DNA of 64,000 nucleotides from Antedon mediterranea. Taxonomy: Eukaryota; Echinodermata; Crinoidea; Comatulida; Antedonidae. Within the stretch, counting starts at the first letter, position 1, and the number at the start of each line of letters is the position of its first letter. The stretch covers positions 16,057,201-16,121,200 of the forward strand of contig NC_092670.1 of assembly GCF_964355755.1 (NCBI RefSeq), read 5' to 3'. The translations under genes and the position numbers were made by a program. The notes beneath the pieces are model-generated. The model searched no databases and was not told the origin of the DNA. It was given only the letters and a program-made list of their open reading frames with translations. Positions 58,901-64,000 of this stretch are shown here, piece by piece.

Positions 58901-61900
58901 ACAATAACTCCAAATACGAGGGGTCAGGTCCTTATTTAGCCAGGGTGAGAGCTTATACCTGTTTCAATACATAACTAAGATTTCGCACCTTTTGTGTGAC
59001 CCCCCAACAATGGTGGTTGTAAGTAGTTTTATCTTTTGTGACTGCTTCAAGTACTTCAGGAGGAGTTGCAATCAAATCAAAGATACGGCTTCTAATAAAA
59101 TCTATGTTCAAATAGTATTACATATATTAAACAATTGTACAGTCATACTGTAATTTCTTTTAAAACAGGACAAATACATAATAATAATAATAATAATGGA
59201 AATTTGTAAAGCGCAAGCATCCGTCTAAAAAAAGACGCTCACTGCGCTACACACATATATACAGTGGGGTAAAGGCTATAGCCACTCACTGGCTAAACCA
59301 AGAGGCCCCTGAGCTTAGGTGGCTCCTGAGCAGTGCCCAGAGGAAAAAACAGGCATTAAAATATGTTTTAAAAAGGCTAAAAACAACCAAGGCGTCCAGC
59401 GTTCGAGGGCCACTTAGGGTTCCTAAACCAGGAGCCTTGGGTCTCTACGTTACGCCACTGCATATGTATAAATATACACAAGGTAGTAACGGTATTTGAT
59501 GCGGTTACAAGATGGTCAGAGGCTTCAAGAACAGGGAGGGCAATTATTTATTTCAAATATATAATAGCACCTGAGGTGAGTTCCAATGGTAATGCAAGAT
59601 TTTCTGCATCAATTCCACTAATCAGGATGTCTTTACCAGCAGCGAGTGATGCCAAAAGCTGATGACCCTCACATGTACCCCAGATCGGGAAGTAGTCGCC
59701 ATTTTTCTTCATACCCTATAAAACACAGTATGTGGAATAATATGATATTATTTAAAGATGTATTGTTCCCCTGAAAAAATTATTTTTAAACATTTTTTGT
59801 TGTTGAATATGCCAATTTAATGTCACATAATAGTTATTCGCTATGACCAAAAATTGGATCGAGAAAAAAAATTGGTTATCTGAAAAAACTGTAATTTAAA
59901 GCAAAAAATAGTCAAATTGACTGCCAGTCAATGTGTTTTTGGTTGAATTTAACCTTTTATTTGTCAATTTATAAGTGAAAACATTATTATGGTTTTTTTT
60001 TCTACGAAAGTGATTAACTAGATTAAAACTATAAAATAACATATTCAAAGTCTGATTTAATTAATCTTAATTGTTCATGTTTTTGGGAACAATGCATCTT
60101 TAACAATTGTTATTGTTTGAATTGTAGCCACCAGCCAGTTTATCTCTGAGAGTTCAAGGTAACTGGACAACCAACAATGAACAAGTTAACATGTAATCTG
60201 TGTATTTTTTAACAAATGTTGAATATCATACATTAATATTATTATGCAAGTCATAGGCTAAATAGTACGTCAGCTGATATCATCCATTCTTCGGTCAGTT
60301 AAACATTCTACTCTCTGTCTCGTGATGTCTGTTAATTCTCGATTATAGGAAAGGAGGTTTGAATCACATAGCTTAGTCCAATTTATGGATTTATAAAAGA
60401 AAGGAATTTTTACCTCAATAGACATATCAAAAAATATTTTAGCAGCTTTTCCGTATCCAGAAGCAAGCACATCTAATTGGTCTCCTCCTGGCAACAGAAG
60501 TCTGAAAAAAAAATTAATTAAAATATTTCATGAAACTGAAATTTAATTGGCTAACAATGGATATATTTATCTAGATTTGTCAGACAGTTTAACTATATTT
60601 ACCCATTTAGTGAGTTGAACAGTTTGATGTAGTAGTCATGAGATTGGTTTATCTTTACAAGAACGACTCTAGCACCCCCAGACTCCAGATATTTCACATA
60701 TGATGCAACAACAACTGATGGACCGAACTTTACCAAACTATCATGAGTCTCTTGTGACATAACACCTGAAAAAATTGAAATTGGGTTTTTTAATCTTAAA
60801 AATAAATTAAAATTATATGTAGACAAGCCCTGTCTACACTATCAAACTTTATGTGACAAAAAAATGTTATGTGCCGATATATGGGGCATGATGAATGATG
60901 ATATATCACTACCATATTTTGGCATATCACTACTAGTAGTACTATATTTGGGCACATCACACTTTTTTTTGTCACATAAAGTTTGATAAATGAAGACAGC
61001 GCTTTAGAAACCACAATTAATTTATTAAATTAAAAACAATAAAAATTAACAAAAATCATCCTCATTTGATTGACACTTACCTTCAAACAGCAGCTGCAGA
61101 TAATAGTCAGGATACATGAAATGCTCACCAAGGCCATTATTAATCGACATATATTACTGATTAATTCAGCCTAGGCCTAGCTAGGCCTATCTATACTAGA
61201 CTACTAACTAGTACTTGTTATAGATATCATGGCCTCATAAACCAGCCTGTGTGTTGCAGCAGGATATTATTTCCGCCTTCGCGTCGATGTAAAATACACG
61301 GCGCTAGTTCCGTTTCGCACCTGTCGTTTATTTCGACTCAAAATTGGTTAAGTAACTTTATCGTGAGTACCACACCTTAGAATTAGGCCTCAAAAATACT
61401 TTTACGAAGGAGATCACACAAAAAGTAAAAAATAAATCCTTTAAATTGATAAATTCACAGACGTGTTTCTCGCATATCGGTTTGTGAATTTCGCATACTC
61501 CATGTTCAATGTTGTTGTTTCTATGGAGCGCCAAAAGAGCAATCATAATTAGAGGGCTAAAAACTCAGTAAATTGCGTATATTTAATGCATTTATTGGTG
61601 AAAATTACGTTCAATTTTATCATATTTTGTCAATGTCAACGCAACAAAAATATTACTGTTGATACTGTACATGGTTTTTGAAGGAACTTTTATTTTAGGA
61701 ATGAAAATCGACAAATTCATTATCATATAAAATGTACTGCTGTAGGGGTATACCTGATCTAAATAATATTCCTCTTAGTCTATTTTCTTACTCTTAGTTA
61801 GGCCTAGGGTTGGTTGCTATTTGAAAACCGCAAATTATTAGCAGTAAAATGTTACAGCATTTTTATTGACAAAATATATTAAAATTAAACGTGTATTTCA

Positions 61901-62366
61901 ATAATAAATGCATTAAAAGAAGACGCATTCCACTGAGTTTTTAACCATCTGTTGTTGTTGCTCTTTTGGCGCTCCATAGAAACGAAAATATTGAACTTCG
62001 AGTATGCTAAATTCGCGAACGGTATGCGAGAATCATGTCTGTAAAATCATCAATTTAAGGATTTATTTGTTACTTTTTATGTGATTCTTCTTCATAAAAG
62101 TACTTATGAGGCCAAATTTTAAGGTGTGGTATTCACAATAAGTTGCTTAACAATTTCGAGTCAAAAGGAAGTCGAAATAAAAACAGGTGCGAAACGGAAC
62201 TAGCGCCAAATACACTGCATTCTAGTTTACAGATTTTGAAAACAAAAGAGTAGTATCAAGGTGTATTTTACTTACCAATGATAGGACGGTCATTTTGGCC
62301 AAAACAAGTGTTGACCAAACAAGAAAAGAGTACGATGAAATTTACCAACCCAAAAACTACAGCCAT
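55913..62366 (-). CDS. GGH: Gamma-glutamyl hydrolase copy B, with duplicated exon 5
   Basis: Exons: 62366-62276, 60765-60603, 60501-60414, 59715-59571, one of 59101-58989 or 58489-58377, 57357-57267, 56784-56641 and 56037-55913. The sum is 960 nt, encoding 319 residues (human 318). Exon 1 encodes a signal peptide ([17 protein letters not shown]) followed by NDRPIIG, the usual start of the mature enzyme. Motifs: [25 protein letters not shown], catalytic Cys129 in [10 protein letters not shown], His193 in exon 5, His242 and Glu244 in QWHPEK, and C-terminal [10 protein letters not shown]. Exon lengths 3, 4, 5, 7 and 8 equal those of copy A, confirming tandem duplication. The frame is fully open. 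Predicted location is lysosome or secreted; role is folate polyglutamate breakdown. Introns hold many MITEs. Confidence 0.94.
56172..56343. repeat. Inverted repeat with 32-bp perfect arms
   Basis: CTATTTCCAAAGTATCATAG at the left is exactly inverted at the right; the exact match runs 32 bp on each side, separated by about 105 bp. It lies in GGH copy B intron 7 and is structurally MITE-like. Confidence 0.85.
56430..56597. repeat. 17-bp minisatellite (GGGGTTATACCCGGGGT)
   Basis: Ten units spaced exactly 17 bp (TTATAC at 56435, 56452 ... 56588). The first two units are diverged and the rest are nearly identical. The unit contains the palindrome-like GGGTTATACCC. It lies 45 bp from the donor of GGH copy B exon 7 (56641). 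The glycine/proline-rich open frame across it is an artefact of the repeat. Confidence 0.95.
57430..57594. repeat. CTCTGTCTACAC palindromic MITE, copy 12
   Basis: The left end is TAAAGCTCTGACTACACTAT; the right end is partly eroded (ATAGTGTAGACAGATAAAGA). It lies in GGH copy B intron 5. Confidence 0.8.
58377..58489 (-). other. GGH: GGH copy B exon 5, version b
   Basis: It is also 113 nt, with the same phases and good splice sites (TACATCAG before, AAG|GTGAGG after). It encodes [18 protein letters not shown] and then [13 protein letters not shown], keeping the aligned His but changing its neighbours (A-H-H-F for H-H-C-W). Reading a and b together would shift the frame and meet a stop inside b, so the two should be alternatives. 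Confidence 0.9.
58543..58689. repeat. CTCTGTCTACAC palindromic MITE, copy 13
   Basis: The left end is TAAAGCTCTGTCTACACTAT. The right arm has lost the TTTGATAGT part and ends TGTAGACAGAGCTTAA. It lies between the two alternative GGH copy B exons. Confidence 0.85.
58746..58855. repeat. CTCTGTCTACAC palindromic MITE, copy 14 (short)
   Basis: Both ends are good (CTAAAGCTCTGTCTACACTA, TAGTGTAGACAAGGCTTAAG) but the interior is deleted. It also lies between the alternative exons 5a and 5b. Confidence 0.85.
58989..59101 (-). other. GGH: GGH copy B exon 5, version a
   Basis: It is 113 nt long, entering in phase 1 and leaving in phase 0. It encodes [20 protein letters not shown] and then [13 protein letters not shown]. 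The second His of NHH aligns with the active-site His171 region (NFHKWS) of the human enzyme. Its donor is AAAAG|GTGCGA. Confidence 0.9.
59180..59260. mobile_element. LINE 3' end remnant with (AAT)n tail
   Basis: An (AAT)n run is followed by GGAAATTTGTAAAGCGCAAG and a CGCTCACTGCGCTACA stretch, resembling the 3' ends at 9319 and 10898. Only the extreme 3' end is present. Confidence 0.5.
59272..59460. repeat. MITE with CAGTGG..CCACTG termini, copy 2
   Basis: It starts CAGTGGGGTAAAGGCTATAG and ends CTACGTTACGCCACTG. The interior is shared with 594-803. It abuts the LINE remnant and lies in GGH copy B intron 4. Confidence 0.75.
59752..60103. repeat. MITE with TTAAAGATGTATTGTTCCC ends
   Basis: The left TTAAAGATGTATTGTTCCC is inverted at the right as GGGAACAATGCATCTTTAA. 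It is about 350 bp long, AT-rich inside, with no open frame. A partial relative is at 12612. It lies in GGH copy B intron 3. Confidence 0.85.
60826..61006. repeat. CTCTGTCTACAC palindromic MITE, copy 15
   Basis: The left end is ACAAGCCCTGTCTACACTAT; the right end is ATAAATGAAGACAGCGCTTT, diverged. An internal ACTAGTAGTACTA insertion is seen. It lies in GGH copy B intron 1. Confidence 0.8.
61080..61151 (-). other. Possible alternative first exon of GGH copy B
   Basis: An ATG (61151) opens a frame [17 protein letters not shown] that ends in phase 1 at a perfect donor (GAAG|GTAAGT), matching exon 2. In a different frame an ATG in good context (ATAATGGCC) gives [19 protein letters not shown], a signal-peptide-like sequence, but that frame does not join exon 2 in phase. 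It may be a relic or alternative 5' exon. Confidence 0.35.
61284..62218. repeat. Large foldback element
   Basis: The arms are about 350 bp: GGCGCTAGTTCCGTTTCGCA near 61300 is inverted as GTGCGAAACGGAACTAGCGCC near 62190, and TCTATGGAGCGCCAAAAGAG near 61520 is inverted near 61970. A loop of about 220 bp separates the arms. The arms have diverged by point changes and small indels. It fills most of the 5' part of GGH copy B intron 1. No transposase was found. Confidence 0.9.
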
Positions 62367-64000
62367 CTTCGCAAAGTTGTCACGTTACATTGGTTGTGTA
62401 GTAGTGTATGTGATCACGGGTGCGTTCATGCGTGACTTAATAGGGGAATTCCCTCTTATCACTTGAATACATAATTCGGTCGCCAGTGAATAATAACCAA
62501 GATTGAGAATAGGTTAAAGCCCCAACATATTCTGCACTAATAACTCCATTTAATAAACTTGTAGATGAAAATATGGAGTATGGAGATCACATCATAAACT
62601 GACCGCTTAATAAATAATTAACACGTACCTTGATGAGATTAATAATTGAGCATGGAATGCTAATCTAGGCCTACATCTGCATTGTCATAACATAACATAG
62701 TAAATTATGTCTTTTTTTTCCAGTGAAAAGAAATTAACTTATTCTGTTAGATCTATTAGATATTCTACATAATACTACAAAACCTATTGTATGTTTCTTG
62801 GGATAATTAAATTAGGTAACCACAAAAACAATATTTATCAGTTCATATGGGCATTTTCCTGGTTTATTTCCAGAAGTTCCCTGATTGAATTCCGTTACAC
62901 CAGATGAAAAACGCATTATCGCGGCTGGTAAAAAAGCTTAATTGTATCCAATTGAAGAGATTGTAGGCCTACTAGTATTAAGATCTGGTTATTATATCAT
63001 ACTTTGTTCCAATTTTACAAATAGGTTAATACATGGAATTGTCAATACAAGGTTTGCTGCAAAAGGACACATTATTTAGGCCACCCATCAGACACCCAGA
63101 TATTCCGGCATAGGTGGAACGGCAAAGATAAGTGCAACGCAAATATTTTGACCATTCACGACGCTATCGGATCCGAAATGTCGCTTGTGATTGGTCAATT
63201 CACTTGTGTTACGTGACGCCATGTTGCGTTGTAGCCTAAATGGGAACCCACTTTAAACAACTACCTTATTAATTTGAATAAGATCATTTGAATACCCTCT
63301 ATGAATGTAAAAACGAAAATGAAACGAGAATAAAAGCCAATATCAAATTGTTGTTACTTTGCAAGTTGTGACCGACATTGACGAAGGCCTACATAGTATC
63401 AGTTGACTTACCGTGATGGTGTACTCGAGATCCACGTTTATAATGCTATACACTTTTTTTTTTTTTTTTTAACTTTTAGATTTATATAAATTGAGAATAA
63501 AAGCTACGTTATTAATTAAAATATTTAAATTATTGCATGAGGTTAACCTATCGATGGTATAGGCCTTTAACCAACGCTATACACATATTAACTATGTCTA
63601 TATACAGCGTTATTGATTGAAGGTTTGATGGCGATAAATAAAATATTGAATTATACAATTGTTGCATGTAAACCTACTACTAGGTGGGGGGGGGGGGGGG
63701 GGCGCGATGGTATAAATAGGCCAAACCAAACACTTTAAAATTACGTGCAGCTCATTGATTGAAAGTTTGATGGCGAATAAAAAACATTAAGTAAGGTGTG
63801 GTAGCCTACACATTATTTCTCAAAAAAATACTGTATATAAAGCAAAGGTTCATTGCTCCAGTTTCAACCGAAACGTCTCCAGACATCAAATTTACTTTAT
63901 TTCCTTCTTGGAAAATGCACATGGTGTACCGAAAACCTCAACATTCTATAATAAGGATTCGTGACAAAGGTTTGAGAGGACATTTTCCATCGGTAAACAA
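62367..64000. other. Region upstream of GGH copy B, no gene seen
   Basis: No coding exon could be supported. It contains a truncated GGTTCCCACTA-type MITE (about 63100-63256; ends GGGAACCCACTTTAA), a poly-T tract (63451-63471) and a poly-G tract of about 17 (63686-63702). A repeated phrase, TTGATTGAA(G/A)GTTTGATGGCGA, occurs at 63612 and 63756. Confidence 0.6.

Overview
This is a eukaryotic, intron-rich, AT-rich nuclear window, by eye roughly one-third GC. It holds seven multi-exon protein genes and dense small transposon-derived repeats. Gene content, intron density and the abundant AGGCCT/CTAG-type motif suggest an invertebrate deuterostome, most likely an echinoderm. That assignment is inference, not proof. 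I built the gene models by hand by joining conserved exons at GT..AG boundaries in matching phase. None of the long open frames in the window equals a whole gene.

Layout by coding span: SNX8-like sorting nexin (minus, 12311 to 1340); BAIAP2/IRSp53-like I-BAR and SH3 protein (minus, 39200 to 16268); TMEM104 (plus, 39544-43749), head to head with BAIAP2 with only 343 bp between start codons; IQCK (minus, 47246 to 44543), convergent with TMEM104; a CIDE-N domain protein (plus, 48648-50731), divergent from IQCK; and two tandem gamma-glutamyl hydrolase genes on the minus strand, copy A (54388 to 50935) and copy B (62366 to 55913). The genes do not form one pathway. SNX8 and BAIAP2 both encode membrane-curvature proteins of the BAR class, and the two hydrolases are a local duplication.

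The most interesting signal is exon duplication in three of the seven genes. Copy B of gamma-glutamyl hydrolase has two 113-nt versions of exon 5, in the same phase, each encoding the segment around a conserved active-site histidine. Because 113 is not a multiple of 3, the two should be mutually exclusive. BAIAP2 has two alternative last exons, each with its own version of the NPF..LRxT..DRSAP WH2-like tail. SNX8 has two alternative last exons that share a VWQDI core. Copy A of the hydrolase has a one-base frameshift in exon 6, where the exon is 92 nt against 91 in copy B. The CIDE-N protein has a C-terminal half unlike the CIDE, DFF40 and DFF45 proteins I know.

The repeat fraction is rich. 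There are about 15 copies of one palindromic MITE (ends AAGCTCTGTCTACACTATCA) and several further TIR or foldback families. There is a LINE fragment inserted into a tRNA-derived SINE, and a MITE nested inside another MITE. Other repeats include a palindromic tandem array next to an SNX8 splice donor and three unrelated minisatellites that all have a 17-bp period, two of them close to a splice site.
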